A stretch of 59,366 nt of DNA from assembly GCA_021794195.1 (NCBI GenBank), contig JAJYRG010000004.1:1-59366 (forward strand), written 5' to 3'. The notes below the pieces were generated by a model. It worked only from the letters and a program-made list of their open reading frames with translations. It was not told the DNA's origin and did not search any database. The stretch is from Bacteroidota bacterium (GTDB taxonomy: Bacteria > Bacteroidota > Bacteroidia > Sphingobacteriales > Sphingobacteriaceae). Of this stretch, positions 9,408-18,358 are shown one piece after another. The position numbers were made by a program, and so were the translations under genes. The stretch's first letter is position 1. Each line of letters opens with the position of its first letter.

Positions 9408-10094
9408 CTACAGTTCAAAGGTTTTGCCTATATCTGGCAAATGCAAATGCAACCCCGCTTCAGAAAACTTTTGGATCGCCTCTTCTTTATCAATACGTAT
9501 GGGAGGAAAAGTGTTGTAATGAATCCCTACAATCTGCTCGCAACCGATCAAATCAGCCGACTTCACCGCATCGTTAACGTCCATTGTATAGTGTCCTCCG
9601 ATAGGCAAGAAAGCTGTTTTTATCTCCAGAGGTCTCAATAATTGCATTTCTACTGTCAAAGCCGTATCTCCAGCAAAGTAAATCGCTTTTCCTTGCGCTT
9701 GAAAAACAAACCCTACAGGGTTACCTCCGTATTTGCCGTCGGGAGTACTGTTCGTATGTAAAGCATACACCATCTTTACCTCTCCAAAAGGAAGTTTTAT
9801 GCTGCCCCCCAAATTAAACTCTATTACTTTTTCGCTTTCTACACCTTGATTACGTACCCAAGCTGCTGTCTCTACAATAGCCGCTACCGTTGCCCCTGTT
9901 CTTTGTTGGATACCCGCCATATCAGCCACGTGATCCTCATGTCCATGCGTTAAAAAAATATAATCTGCCCGCACACTTTCAATATCAATGTGTTTGGCAA
10001 GTTCATTATATGTAATGAAAGGATCTACCAATACTACAGTACCGTTAAAATCAAACTCTACACAGGAATGTCCTAAATATCTCGCTTTTATCAT
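9408..10094 (-). CDS. UPF0173-type metallo-beta-lactamase-fold hydrolase
   Basis: A 228-residue cytoplasmic protein of the MBL fold with the dinuclear metal motif HGHEDH (H50, H52, D54, H55) and further ligands expected at the histidines of LPIGGHYTMD and VGIHYNTFPP. Length and pattern match the UPF0173 (YtkL-like) hydrolases, whose physiological substrate is not established. It follows the YbaB gene by 13 bp on the same strand, so the two are probably one transcript. Confidence 0.85.
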   Translation of the reverse strand: MIKARYLGHSCVEFDFNGTVVLVDPFITYNELAKHIDIESVRADYIFLTHGHEDHVADMAGIQQRTGATVAAIVETAAWVRNQGVESEKVIEFNLGGSIKLPFGEVKMVYALHTNSTPDGKYGGNPVGFVFQAQGKAIYFAGDTALTVEMQLLRPLEIKTAFLPIGGHYTMDVNDAVKSADLIGCEQIVGIHYNTFPPIRIDKEEAIQKFSEAGLHLHLPDIGKTFEL

Positions 10095-10107
10095 ATTTAC
10101 ACCTTTT

Positions 10108-10419
10108 TTATTTAAATAAATCCCCTAATCCTCCTGCTCCGCCTAACATATTCTGAGTAGCCGCCTTCATTTCAGCTTGACTAATATTTTCCGCTTGCGA
10201 CAACGCTTTGTTTATAGCTACCACTAATAGTTCTTCGAGCTCTTCACGCTCTACCTCGTTATAAAAACCCTCCTCGATAGAAACGTCTTTTATCTCCTTG
10301 TTAGCCGTAGCACTGACTTTAACCTTCCCTCCTTCTACCTCCCCATTTACGGATATAGTGTCCAAACGGGATTTTATCTCCTCTGCTTTTTTCTGTGCCT
10401 CAAATAATTTATTAAACAT
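10108..10419 (-). CDS. YbaB/EbfC-family nucleoid-associated protein
   Basis: A 103-residue protein with the family layout: an N-terminal coiled helix (LFEAQKKAEEIKSRLD), a central beta hairpin (VEGGKVKVSATANKEI), and a C-terminal helix ending in a Gly/Met-rich tail. YbaB dimers bind DNA without strong sequence preference. The usual partners, dnaX and recR, are absent here. It is followed closely by the UPF0173 hydrolase gene. Confidence 0.9.
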   Translation of the reverse strand: MFNKLFEAQKKAEEIKSRLDTISVNGEVEGGKVKVSATANKEIKDVSIEEGFYNEVEREELEELLVVAINKALSQAENISQAEMKAATQNMLGGAGGLGDLFK

Positions 10420-10752
10420 GCTGTTTTATTTTTAAGTTACCATAAAAACTATCCCTCCACAAAACACCTTCTTACTATTCAACAAAGATCTTTTTAGTTC
10501 TTTAATTTACAACAGAATGAGCATAATCCAAAATATTTAAGGAAGGGATTAGTAAAACATGAACTTTTGAGTATAAAACTAAATTCTAATTAAAGAAATT
10601 TGCATTTTTAATTAACTTTTTATTTGTTACATAAAGTAGTGAATAATTTCTAAGGATTCAACCTATACAAAATCTCCAAAACCGGATAACAGCTCCTGTT
10701 AATTTGAAAAATGAATCCATTTTTTCTCTAAAAATTTAAGTATTTTTGCAAC
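10420..10752. other. Divergent intergenic region, no gene seen
   Basis: This 333 bp AT-rich gap lies between the YbaB gene (minus) and the small unknown protein (plus). The only clear signal is the TATTTTTG box at 10741-10748, abutting the plus-strand start codon. No open frame or strong hairpin stands out. Confidence 0.5.
10741..10748 (+). promoter_or_regulatory. -7 box (TATTTTTG) immediately before a start codon
   Basis: This matches TAnnTTTG exactly and ends 4 nt before the ATG at 10753. Because this box spans about -10 to -3, transcription would begin at or within a base or two of the ATG, giving a leaderless message. The -33 region is only T-rich (10719-10725). Confidence 0.45.
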
Positions 10753-11244
10753 ATGACAGCATTTGAATTCATTCGCAGCGTATTTCCGAAAATCCGCACA
10801 GAATACGAAGAACTACTCATAGAACAAACGGATATTATCCTTCATAAACTTAAGTTTATTGACGCTGAAGATCGCCCACATGTACATATAAAAAAAAGCA
10901 GCATTCACTTTACGGCCGGACAAAACTCACTGCTTAATTCTTTAATACAAATTGCGGGAGGAATTCCTATAGAAGATAGTTTAGAAGCTGATCTACTATT
11001 ATTACCTCAAAAAGATGGGGATTGGGTCTATGATTTCGACGCTATTAGCCGTGATTTAAGCATTTCTACTTCAAAAGCTTATAGAGACAATCAGCTTTAT
11101 TTTATCAAAGAAAAAGCTCTTGACGCATCTACAGAAACAAAACTTTTGGCTTCTTTAGAAACCTTAGCTGAAATTATACAGCCCCAATATTTCGTTTATG
11201 GGAGAGAAGGAGAAGATTGGATAAAATTCAGTTTAAATTTTTAA
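10753..11244 (+). CDS. Protein of unknown function, weakly like a BtuF-type binding-protein lobe
   Basis: This 163-residue protein has no signal peptide or membrane segment. The stretches NSLLNSLIQIAGGIP and LETLAEIIQPQYFVYGREG recall the C-terminal lobe of cobalamin/iron-siderophore substrate-binding proteins (the AGG turn and the LAEIIHP helix). Full members are about 270-380 residues and exported, so this would be a truncated, cytoplasmic relative. It is convergent with the acidic protein, with 5 bp between their stop codons. It appears intact and probably leaderless. The family link is a weak impression. Confidence 0.6.
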   Translation: MTAFEFIRSVFPKIRTEYEELLIEQTDIILHKLKFIDAEDRPHVHIKKSSIHFTAGQNSLLNSLIQIAGGIPIEDSLEADLLLLPQKDGDWVYDFDAISRDLSISTSKAYRDNQLYFIKEKALDASTETKLLASLETLAEIIQPQYFVYGREGEDWIKFSLNF

Positions 11245-11249
11245 AAAAC

Positions 11250-12305
11250 CTATACAAATTTCTTTCTTAAAACTGCATACAATTTCTCAACGGTTTGCGG
11301 CTTAGTGTCCCAATTGTTTTTTACGGCATAGTTTTCCTGTAAAAAAGTGTCTACTTCTATAAATGTATCAAATCGATTCATAAGTTCGATAGCCTCACTG
11401 TATGCCAAACTATACCCGTTAAATAAATCTTTGATGATAAGTAGTCTGTCGTTCAGGCTTACAGCTGATTTTAAATCCAGATTAGGATTTACTTGAGAAG
11501 AAGCACTCGTAAGCTTTTGAGTAAATGCGGTAGATCCCGTCTGTCGTTGCTGTTGTATCCTCTCATTTAAAGTCAGAGGCCTTGAAGGCTCTTTATTATC
11601 TTTTGTATTTTCTTGATTTTCTTCTTTTAAATTTTTCACTTCAGCGGCATCCGTTTCCGATTGAATTTCCTTCTTCTCCTGATTTTCTTCAATAGGTTCC
11701 TTTTCTGGAATATGGGGAATTTCTTTCTCTGTATTTTCTATTTTTTCACTTTGTTCTGTACCTGATGCTTCAGAAGGAAAATCTTTAACGGTTTCAGCTA
11801 TTCCTTCCGAAATGGCTTCATCTTGTACTTTTATATTATTGTCATTTTCCAGAAGGCGCTGCTCCATAGCTCCATCATTTTCCTCTTCTTTTATTATTTC
11901 CTTATCTTTTAAAGGAAAAATTGTTCCTCTCGATTCTGATTCTTCTGGAGTTTCTTCTTGGATATTTTTATTTTCACTTCTTACTTCTTGTTTTTCTTCA
12001 TCGGCTAACATATCTTCTTCCGAAGAATCTAAAGCAAAACCGTCTTCTTCATCTCTTTCTATTTCCCTAAAATCATCTTCGTAAAGTAAGTCTTCTAAAT
12101 CATTTATTTGATTTATAAAGTCTTTTTCGACGCAGTTATTCAAGGCTTCTGTATATGCCGAAAAGTATTTAGCGGTCGCACTGAATAATTGTAAATCTAT
12201 ATCGGCATCTATTAAATCTTCCGCGTCCTCTAAATGCTCATAGCGAATATTTAACTCGTTTAATAATTCACCTATTTTAAGTAGCAACTCTTCTTTTTTA
12301 TCCAT
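11250..12305 (-). CDS. Conserved Bacteroidota protein of unknown function with long acidic linker
   Basis: A 351-residue cytoplasmic protein in three parts. Residues 1-90 are helical and acidic ([20 protein letters not shown]). Residues about 90-245 are extremely Glu-rich, low-complexity and surely disordered. The C-terminal 100 residues are ordered and conserved in feel ([20 protein letters not shown], then [19 protein letters not shown]). The C-terminal part resembles a small domain seen repeatedly in Bacteroidota hypothetical proteins. No catalytic motif is visible. The layout suggests a scaffold or adaptor, which is inference only. Confidence 0.7.
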   Translation of the reverse strand: MDKKEELLLKIGELLNELNIRYEHLEDAEDLIDADIDLQLFSATAKYFSAYTEALNNCVEKDFINQINDLEDLLYEDDFREIERDEEDGFALDSSEEDMLADEEKQEVRSENKNIQEETPEESESRGTIFPLKDKEIIKEEENDGAMEQRLLENDNNIKVQDEAISEGIAETVKDFPSEASGTEQSEKIENTEKEIPHIPEKEPIEENQEKKEIQSETDAAEVKNLKEENQENTKDNKEPSRPLTLNERIQQQRQTGSTAFTQKLTSASSQVNPNLDLKSAVSLNDRLLIIKDLFNGYSLAYSEAIELMNRFDTFIEVDTFLQENYAVKNNWDTKPQTVEKLYAVLRKKFV

Positions 12306-12386
12306 TCTGTCAAATTATTTCTTCACAATTTACAATCTAACTCAATTGTCTGTATAAATGATGTATTTTAAATAACTCTCTTCGAT

Positions 12387-12394
12387 CAAAAATA
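12387..12394 (-). promoter_or_regulatory. -7 box (TATTTTTG) upstream of the acidic protein gene
   Basis: On the minus strand TATTTTTG matches TAnnTTTG, 81 bp upstream of the ATG at 12305. The only TTG upstream (12409-12411) is 14 bp away rather than about 19, so confidence is low. Confidence 0.25.
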
Positions 12395-12544
12395 ATATTT
12401 AATTTTGACAATCACATACTTAAAAAGAAAGCATTCAATAACCTTAACAAAGTTTCACTTTTTTTACAGTGTTATATACTTTCTTCAGAGCAAAAAGCAA
12501 TTAAACCCTCCTTAACTTTTCGTTTTCAACGATCCTATTTATTA

Positions 12545-13051
12545 TCATAAGGCGTCAATAATTTTGCTGTCCAAAGGATTTACTTTAGATCTAAACCTAT
12601 GTATAAGTTTTCCTTCTTTGTTAATTAGAAATTTCTCAAAATTCCATTCTATATCTCCCGTAAAATCCGGGTTAGGTGCTTCGGTCAAATACTTAAACAG
12701 AGGATCAGCATGCTCTCCTTTTACATCCACTTTTTCAGAAAGCAAGAACGAAACGCCATAATTTACTTCACAAAACTCCGCAATTTCATCGTTAGAACCC
12801 GGTTCTTGACCCCCAAAATTATTTGCCGGAAAACCTATTATAACCAACTTATCAGTATACCTTTCGTGGAGCTTTTGCAAGGCTTCATATTGTGGTGTAA
12901 ACCCACATTCACTGGCTGTGTTAACGATCAAAATATTCTTTCCTTTAAACTCGGAAAGTTTTATTTCCTTTCCGTCTATCGTTGTAAAAGAAAAGTCATA
13001 AACACTATTTACACCTCCGAACATCATCATAAAAATTAATTGTAAAACCAT
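12545..13051 (-). CDS. Glutathione peroxidase-family thiol peroxidase
   Basis: A 168-residue GPx-fold enzyme that reduces peroxides, in bacteria usually with thioredoxin as the reductant. The peroxidatic Cys49 lies in NTASECGFTPQYEAL; the catalytic Gln and Trp/Asn lie in GFPANNFGGQEPGSN and IEWNFEKF. The start at 13051 is fixed by AGAGGAAA a few bases upstream. The first 13 residues are hydrophobic and longer than in most relatives, which begin near SVYDFSF. The BadF-like kinase stops 11 bp upstream on the same strand, so the two form an operon with no obvious metabolic link. Confidence 0.92.
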   Translation of the reverse strand: MVLQLIFMMMFGGVNSVYDFSFTTIDGKEIKLSEFKGKNILIVNTASECGFTPQYEALQKLHERYTDKLVIIGFPANNFGGQEPGSNDEIAEFCEVNYGVSFLLSEKVDVKGEHADPLFKYLTEAPNPDFTGDIEWNFEKFLINKEGKLIHRFRSKVNPLDSKIIDAL

Positions 13052-13062
13052 AGTTTCCTCTT

Positions 13063-13926
13063 TTAAACATGTATATAATCTGCCTCTCTTGCAATAATAA
13101 ATTCATATAGCCTATTGATAGGCCGTTCCAATATAGTCCCTATCTTCACATGGTGCCTCTCGCATACTTCACGTAGAATCAAATCAAAATTATAGGCAAT
13201 ACGCCCCACAAAACTACAAGGGTAATCTTGATAGTTTTCATAGCTCCTTATAGCAGTTCGAACAAAATCATCAAAACCTTCAGTTAAAATACTTTCTACA
13301 TAAGGATGCTGTACATAATCTTTCATAAACTTAGCAAAAGAAGCTAAAAACGCATTTGGCCGTTCTTTTATATATACATTTTTCACTACTTTCTCTTTTG
13401 TTAAGCGGAATTTCTCCTCAAAATCTTTATGTATTTCTTCTGGCATATTTCCATACAAAAAATCGGTAATAAGTCTTTTCCCAAAAGAACTTCCTGCACC
13501 TTCATCTCCTAATACAAAACCATTGCCATAAATACTTTCACTCAGTTGCCTACCATCATAGAAACTTATATCTGATCCTGTCCCTAAGGTCGATATAAAA
13601 CCTTTTTCAGTTCCGAGTGAGGCATACGCCGATCCCAACAAATCACTTTCCACTGATATAAAAGACTGCGGAAAAATAGTTGTTAGAGCGTTGGACACAA
13701 TTTCTCTCCGATCCGGCGACACACACCCAGCTCCAAAAAAATAAACTTCTCGTATTTCATTAAGATAAGGAATTATTTCAGGCACACCTTTCATCACTCT
13801 TTCTATGTCTTTTTCATTCACGAAAAAAGGATTTAAGCCTTTTGTTTGGAAATATAAAGGGTCGGAATCCGGCAAATTCAACATCCAGTCCGAATCTGAA
13901 GATCCACTATCAACTACCAAGATCAT
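13063..13926 (-). CDS. BadF/BadG-type kinase paralogue with altered phosphate-binding motif
   Basis: A 287-residue paralogue of the kinase at 8.5 kb, co-linear along its length (GLNPFFV matching GYNPYFV, VYFFGAGC matching VNYYGAGV, GDEGAGSSFGK matching GDEGSGCYIGK). The phosphate-1 loop that should read DGGSTKT is DSGSSDS, losing Lys and a Thr, and GTGTNS is GTGSDI. Activity may be lost or directed to another substrate. I chose the ATG at 13926 over 13950: it matches the paralogue's start, has AAAGAGA upstream, and the -7 box at 13952-13959 would put the transcript start downstream of 13950. It is cotranscribed with the GPx gene. Confidence 0.8.
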   Translation of the reverse strand: MILVVDSGSSDSDWMLNLPDSDPLYFQTKGLNPFFVNEKDIERVMKGVPEIIPYLNEIREVYFFGAGCVSPDRREIVSNALTTIFPQSFISVESDLLGSAYASLGTEKGFISTLGTGSDISFYDGRQLSESIYGNGFVLGDEGAGSSFGKRLITDFLYGNMPEEIHKDFEEKFRLTKEKVVKNVYIKERPNAFLASFAKFMKDYVQHPYVESILTEGFDDFVRTAIRSYENYQDYPCSFVGRIAYNFDLILREVCERHHVKIGTILERPINRLYEFIIAREADYIHV

Positions 13927-13951
13927 ATTCTCTTTTATGTATTGTTTCATT

Positions 13952-13959
13952 CAAATATA
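13952..13959 (-). promoter_or_regulatory. -7 box (TATATTTG) for the kinase-GPx operon
   Basis: This is an exact TAnnTTTG match on the minus strand, 26 bp upstream of the preferred ATG at 13926. No TTTG stands 19 bp further up. The predicted transcript start, near 13945-13948, excludes the first in-frame ATG at 13950. Confidence 0.45.
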
Positions 13960-14089
13960 CAAAATCATAATAAATACTTTATTTAGAATCATTCCCAAAG
14001 TCTACCTGCCAGATTACAAATTACTTTTTCAGCATTCTATATTTTCTGTATATTCTGCCACATTAATTAAATAGAGTATAAAAAACCGT

Positions 14090-15838
14090 ATGAACGCATA
14101 TTCAATTCACTATACCCTTTCTTTCTGTGAGCCGCAGGCTCATTATATGGAAGTGCAAATGATTATCAAAAACTTAAAAAACTCTACGAGTAAAAGTATA
14201 GATGTAAAAATGCCTGTTTGGACCCCCGGATCTTACCTTGTCAGAGAATATTCAAGACATGTAGAAAGTTTTCAGGTGTCGAATGTAAATAAAAAGCAAA
14301 AAGTTTCTTTTCAAAAAACAAATAAAAATACCTGGCGGATATTCAACGATGGAAAAGACCTCTGTATTTCCTACCGATTATACGGTTTTGAAAAAACAGT
14401 TCGAACTAATTTTTTCGACGAAGATCATGCTTTCGTAAGCCCTGCATCTACCTTTCTATATATTGACGGTCACAAAAACCTTTCTTCGACGATAGAAGTA
14501 ATTCCGGCCCCAAATTGGACAAAAATATCCACAGGATTACCTACAGTAAAAAACCAGCCCAATATCTTTTTTGCCAAAGATGTAGACACACTGATCGACT
14601 CTCCTATTGAAATCGGTAATCAAGCAACATGGACTTTTGAAGTGGAAAACACTTTACATGAATTTGCGATGGTCGGCGGAGGAAATTATAATACAGAAGA
14701 ATTAACTAAAGATGTCAGTAAAATAATCCGGACCACGAATAAAATATGGCCAGAGAACCCAAACGAACGTTATGTTTTTATTACTCATCACTATAAGTCT
14801 GCATACGGAGGGTTAGAACATTGCAATTCTACTGTCTTAGCCACTTCCCGGAACGGATATAATAAACCCTCTACTTATCAGAAATACTTAGGTTTAGTAG
14901 CGCATGAATACTTTCATCTCTGGTGTGTAAAACGGCTGCGTCCAAAAGAGCTTGGCCCTTTCGATTATGATAAAGAAAACTATTCAAAAGCTTTATGGGT
15001 AATGGAAGGTTTTACGTCTTATTATGACAACTTGATATTGCGTAGAGCTGGTATTTTAAACGAAACAGAATACTTATCGTTATTATCTAGAGACTTTAAT
15101 GCGGTTTATCTTCGTCCAGGCGTAAAAGTACAATCGGCAGAAATGTCGAGTTTTGATACTTGGATAAAACATTACCGTCCAGATGAAAATACCATTAACA
15201 GTCAAGTGTCTTATTATAACAAAGGAGCTTTGCTTGCTTGTGCTTTGGATCTGAAGATCATCACTGAAACAAATGGGGGTAAAAGGTTAGATCAGGTTTT
15301 AAGGGAAGCATATATGTATTTTTATATGAACCTAAACCGGGGTTTTGAGTTGGAAGAGCTCCAAAAATTAGCTCAAGAGATAACCGGGGTAGATCTGAGC
15401 GAAATTTTTAATGCTGCCAGTCTCTGTGAAGAGTTGGATTACATCTCTCTCTTTCAGAAAGTGGGGTATAGTTTAAAAGATCACAATAAAGAAAGCCAAA
15501 AGACAAGCTTAGGGATTGATTTGAGAACCTGCGAACAGCGTCTGTACGTTAAGAGCGTCAAGAGAGATTCTGCTGCATGGAAAAACGGACTTAATGTTCA
15601 TGACGAAATTATCGCCATCAATGAGGAGCGGGTAGACACAACGGAAAATGGCATCAACTCCTTTGTAGAAGAATGTCCAGCAGGAGAAGTCTTACACATA
15701 CTTATCGCCCGAGAGGGCCGCATCCGTCAAATAGATATTCAACCTCAAAAAGACACCCAACCAAAATATAAAATCACACCTATAAAAAATAGAACTTCCG
15801 AACAAGCACGCTTAGGAGATATTTGGTTGTCTTTGTAA
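14090..15838 (+). CDS. M61-family metallopeptidase with C-terminal PDZ domain
   Basis: A 582-residue zinc aminopeptidase of the glycyl-aminopeptidase family. An N-terminal beta domain (about 1-200) carries MPVWTPGSYLVREYSRH, a family hallmark. The gluzincin domain has HEYFH at 272-276 with third ligand E306 in VMEGFTSYYD. A PDZ domain occupies about 490-570 (AWKNGLNVHDEIIAINEERV). No signal peptide is evident, so it is probably cytoplasmic. A GC-rich hairpin (GGCGTGC with GCACGCC, 15851-15875) follows the stop but lacks a T run. Confidence 0.92.
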   Translation: MNAYSIHYTLSFCEPQAHYMEVQMIIKNLKNSTSKSIDVKMPVWTPGSYLVREYSRHVESFQVSNVNKKQKVSFQKTNKNTWRIFNDGKDLCISYRLYGFEKTVRTNFFDEDHAFVSPASTFLYIDGHKNLSSTIEVIPAPNWTKISTGLPTVKNQPNIFFAKDVDTLIDSPIEIGNQATWTFEVENTLHEFAMVGGGNYNTEELTKDVSKIIRTTNKIWPENPNERYVFITHHYKSAYGGLEHCNSTVLATSRNGYNKPSTYQKYLGLVAHEYFHLWCVKRLRPKELGPFDYDKENYSKALWVMEGFTSYYDNLILRRAGILNETEYLSLLSRDFNAVYLRPGVKVQSAEMSSFDTWIKHYRPDENTINSQVSYYNKGALLACALDLKIITETNGGKRLDQVLREAYMYFYMNLNRGFELEELQKLAQEITGVDLSEIFNAASLCEELDYISLFQKVGYSLKDHNKESQKTSLGIDLRTCEQRLYVKSVKRDSAAWKNGLNVHDEIIAINEERVDTTENGINSFVEECPAGEVLHILIAREGRIRQIDIQPQKDTQPKYKITPIKNRTSEQARLGDIWLSL

Positions 15839-15916
15839 ACATTATAAGACGGCGTGCATTCTGTTAAAGCACGCCCTTAAAACCCATTTTTATAGCTATA
15901 AATAGATACTTCCGCT

Positions 15917-16429
15917 CTAAAATAAATAGCGGATACTGAATCCGAAATTGAATAAACGTATACTGCTCTCTTGCATAAAATCAAAGCTTGGCTTGACATC
16001 TAACGAAAGAGCCAAAGGTGCATTAGGTATATCGTACTGTATTCCTGCCACCCCGTCTACACTTAACGCGAGTTCCGATCTACTCCCAACAATTTCCGTA
16101 TGACCATTATCAAGCACACGCGTATGGCTTTTCCGCGTGTAACTTCCTACACTACCTCCATAACCCCAATACCAATTAAAATTTTCATGCAAGGGATAAA
16201 AATGCTCATACAAACCTGCCAAACGAAATCTTTTTGACTTCGAATTACTTTGTATACTGAGCAAACCTTCAATAGCGCGATCACTTGATAAGGTATACCT
16301 GTAATTCAGACCTTGGGACGCTCCAAACCTTAAACCAACAGCGTGTTCATTATTCAACTGTGCTGTAGCGTTCGATACCGGCACAAAAAAAAAGGCCACG
16401 AATAACAAGAAAATAAGATTGTTTTTCAT
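15917..16429 (-). CDS. Small outer-membrane beta-barrel protein
   Basis: A 170-residue protein with a signal peptide (NLIFLLFVAFFFVPVSNATA) followed by alternating short amphipathic strands (VGLRFGASQGLNYRYTL, RFRLAGLYEHFYP, WGYGGSVGSY). It ends in SIRYLF, a terminal Phe typical of outer-membrane barrels. Its size suggests an 8-stranded OmpX/OmpW-like barrel. The role is unknown. A minus-strand TAATTTTG box at 16450-16457 lies 21-28 bp upstream. Confidence 0.75.
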   Translation of the reverse strand: MKNNLIFLLFVAFFFVPVSNATAQLNNEHAVGLRFGASQGLNYRYTLSSDRAIEGLLSIQSNSKSKRFRLAGLYEHFYPLHENFNWYWGYGGSVGSYTRKSHTRVLDNGHTEIVGSRSELALSVDGVAGIQYDIPNAPLALSLDVKPSFDFMQESSIRLFNFGFSIRYLF

Positions 16430-16449
16430 ATATTAATGTAGTTTTCGAA

Positions 16450-16457
16450 CAAAATTA
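16450..16457 (-). promoter_or_regulatory. -7 box (TAATTTTG) for the small outer-membrane protein
   Basis: This is an exact TAnnTTTG match on the minus strand, 21 bp before the ATG at 16429. No TTTG is present at the expected -33 position. Confidence 0.35.
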
Positions 16458-16592
16458 CGATAATAATAGTAAAGAATTGTTAAATCTGATATATCTTTAT
16501 GTAAGAATTACCTGTTCTAAAAGAATTATAAATAAATTGTCTTCTTGGGAAAAGACAGTTTTTCTTTTAAAAATGATTGAAACCTACTGATT

Positions 16593-18353
16593 ATGCAAAG
16601 GCATCAAAAAAGAGTTTTCGATTTCTTAGAAAACATACAAAAAAATTACGCTAAAAGTTTTTTGGTCGGTAATAAAGATGGGGACACATGGAAAACTTAT
16701 TCTATAAATGAGTTTAATTCGATCGTCAATAATATTTCTAAAGGATTTTTAGCGGACGGATTGCAAAAAGGAGATCGAATAGCCATCATGTCTGGGAATC
16801 GACCAGAGTGGAATTTCATAGACTTTGCTTGTAATCAAATAGGTTTAATAACCGTTCCGCTTTACCCAACATTATCCGAAAAAGACCTTTCTTTTATCTT
16901 AAAAAATGCGGATGTAAAGAAAATATTTGTCAGTTCTGAAGAACTGTTTCATAAAATACAACAGTGTGTCGAAAAAGAGCAGTTGAATATTGATCTTCTA
17001 AGCTTTGATCAGATAGCAGACTGTCCCCATTATTCTATTTTCATAGATTTGGGTAAAAATCAAGAAATAAACTTACTTCCTTACAGGGCCGCAGTACATG
17101 AGGATGATTTACTCACTTTAATATATACGTCAGGCACTACTGGACAGCCAAAAGGTGTGCTTTTAACCCATAAAAACTTGATAAGTAATGTTGATGCCGT
17201 TAAGCATATATTGACGTCTGAACATACAAGAGCTTTAAGTTTTCTACCTTTGTGCCATATTTTCGAACGCATGGTCGTGTATATTTACTTTTCAAAAGGA
17301 TTGCAAATTTACTATTCTGAAAGCTTAGACCATATTGTTGACGATATCCAAGCGATTAAGCCCCACTTATTCACTACAGTTCCGCGCGTTTTAGAAAAAG
17401 TATATGATTCGATTATCGCCAAAGGCAAGGATCTCCATGGAATTAAAAAAGGGCTTTTCTTTTGGGCGGTAAACTTAGGCCATAAATTTCAAGAACCTCC
17501 CAAAAATCCATTCTTTTATAGAATAAAACTTTCTATAGCCCGAAAGCTCATCTTTTCTAAATGGGTAGAGGCTTTGGGAGGAGAAATAAAAATGATTGTT
17601 TCAGGAGGTGCAGCTTTACAAGAACGGCTAGGGAGAATATTTTGGGCAGCAGGAATAAAAGTTTTAGAAGGCTACGGGCTTACTGAAACATCTCCGGTGA
17701 TGGCTGTAAACTCTTGGGAAAAAGACAGCTTGCGTTTTGGCACTGTAGGAAAAGTATTGAGCAATATACATGTCAAAATCGCTGAAGATGGGGAGATTTT
17801 AGTAAAAGGCCCCAGCGTCAGCCCAGGTTATTATAAAAATGAGGAAGCTACACAAGAGGCTTTTGACGAAGAAGGGTATTTAAAAACCGGAGATATAGGC
17901 GAGTTGAGCAAAGATAGTTTTCTTAAAATTACAGATAGAAAAAAAGAAATATTCAAAACTGCAGGTGGAAAATATATTGCTCCACAAACTGTAGAAAATA
18001 AGCTGACGGAATCTTTAATGATAGGACAAGTAATAGTAATAGGCGAAAACCAACGTTTTGCTTCTGCTTTGATTGTCCCCGCTTTTGAAGAATTGGAAAA
18101 GTGGGCGAAATATAAAGGAATCGCTTTTAACGATCGGCAGAACCTGTTGGCTAAACCCGAAGTGCTGGATAAGTACCAGCGTGAAATTGACAAAGCGAAT
18201 GAAGATTTAGGCCGCTGGGAAACTATCAAAAAGTTTGTGTTATTACCAAAAGCTTGGACCATCGAAGCGGGAGAAATAACCCCAAAATTAAGCTTAAAAC
18301 GTAAAGTTATTTTAAAAAACTATGCGGAAATTATTGAAAACATTTATAAATAA
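16593..18353 (+). CDS. Long-chain fatty-acid-CoA ligase (AMP-forming)
   Basis: A 586-residue adenylate-forming enzyme that activates fatty acids to acyl-CoA at the membrane. The AMP-binding motif YTSGTTGQPKG lies near residues 178-188. GYGLTETSP is near 362, and the hinge motif GYLKTGDIGE with KITDRKKEIFKTAGGKYIAP follows in the C-terminal lid. Length and the KKEIFKTAGGK motif match the ACSBG/FadD15-type group. It lies 5 bp before the YihY/BrkB gene and is surely cotranscribed with it. Confidence 0.92.
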   Translation: MQRHQKRVFDFLENIQKNYAKSFLVGNKDGDTWKTYSINEFNSIVNNISKGFLADGLQKGDRIAIMSGNRPEWNFIDFACNQIGLITVPLYPTLSEKDLSFILKNADVKKIFVSSEELFHKIQQCVEKEQLNIDLLSFDQIADCPHYSIFIDLGKNQEINLLPYRAAVHEDDLLTLIYTSGTTGQPKGVLLTHKNLISNVDAVKHILTSEHTRALSFLPLCHIFERMVVYIYFSKGLQIYYSESLDHIVDDIQAIKPHLFTTVPRVLEKVYDSIIAKGKDLHGIKKGLFFWAVNLGHKFQEPPKNPFFYRIKLSIARKLIFSKWVEALGGEIKMIVSGGAALQERLGRIFWAAGIKVLEGYGLTETSPVMAVNSWEKDSLRFGTVGKVLSNIHVKIAEDGEILVKGPSVSPGYYKNEEATQEAFDEEGYLKTGDIGELSKDSFLKITDRKKEIFKTAGGKYIAPQTVENKLTESLMIGQVIVIGENQRFASALIVPAFEELEKWAKYKGIAFNDRQNLLAKPEVLDKYQREIDKANEDLGRWETIKKFVLLPKAWTIEAGEITPKLSLKRKVILKNYAEIIENIYK

Positions 18354-18358
18354 AACTT

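Noticed and set aside
15851..15875. GC-rich hairpin after the M61 peptidase gene as a terminator
   Set aside because: The 7-bp stem has an 11-nt loop and no T run; too weak to call.
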